From the NCBI GenBank assembly GCA_034620365.1, contig JAQGEQ010000299.1, positions 1,302,001 to 1,366,000 on the forward strand: DNA of 64,000 bases, read 5' to 3'. The position numbers and the translations under genes were made by a program. Positions 63,923 to 64,000 of the stretch are shown piece after piece. Numbering within the stretch: the first letter of the stretch is position 1; every line of letters starts with the position of its first letter. The stretch is from Pegea sp. RAD2-039. Lineage: Eukaryota > Chordata > Thaliacea > Salpida > Salpidae. The notes beneath the pieces are model-generated. The model ran no database searches and was not told the DNA's origin. It worked only from the letters and a program-made list of their open reading frames with translations.

Positions 63923-64000
63923 CACCTGGTAATAATCAGCAAATAACAAATTTGATGAAATAAAACAACTCTTAGTTTGAACTATTTCATAGAAAATATT

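Noticed and set aside
1-64000. CRISPR arrays, bacterial operons, rRNA genes, intact LTR or DNA transposons, integrated viral genes
   Set aside because: None seen. No regular repeat-spacer structure, no terminal repeats with transposase or integrase motifs, and no rRNA-like block.

Overview
This window is AT-rich animal nuclear DNA. All eight protein-coding genes I can recognise are animal-type genes. Seven of them are split by GT-AG introns, many only about 50-100 nt long, while the intergenic spaces run to several kilobases. A homologue of the ciliary microtubule inner protein PIERCE points to an animal with motile cilia, which argues against nematodes. A FACIT-like collagen with many 54-bp exons, an APLF with two PBZ zinc fingers, and the decayed end of a CR1/Jockey-type LINE fit an AT-rich invertebrate such as a cnidarian or lophotrochozoan. 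The sequence alone does not fix the phylum.

Layout. 1-21.7 kb is a gene desert with a few pockets of higher GC. A decayed LINE reverse-transcriptase 3' end lies at 21.9-22.5 kb (- strand). A FUN14-domain (FUNDC) gene follows at 24.0-25.8 kb (-), with two candidate first exons. 25.8-31.6 kb has no firm gene, but it holds a possible leucine-rich-repeat relic and two weak exon candidates. A 29-exon FACIT-like collagen is at 31.9-36.2 kb (+). A membrane-anchored JmjC/cupin-like protein that appears to lack its metal-binding histidines is at 37.5-39.8 kb (+). A single-exon PIERCE homologue is at 42.0-42.4 kb (-). A type II membrane protein of the GDP-fucose O-fucosyltransferase family is at 45.1-49.2 kb (+). 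SAAL1 is at 51.3-54.1 kb (+), APLF at 56.5-59.0 kb (+), and SNAPC4 at 60.8-63.9 kb (-), tail-to-tail with APLF.

The genes do not form a pathway. They are an ordinary mix of mitochondrial outer membrane, extracellular matrix, secretory pathway, cilium, DNA repair and snRNA transcription functions. I built the gene models by joining exons at visible splice sites and checking that the phases agree. Seven models stay in frame from start to stop; the 3' end of SNAPC4 is the least certain. I found no complete new system. The most unusual items are the apparently iron-less JmjC-like protein, a near-perfect hairpin in the longest collagen intron, and the alternative FUNDC first exons.
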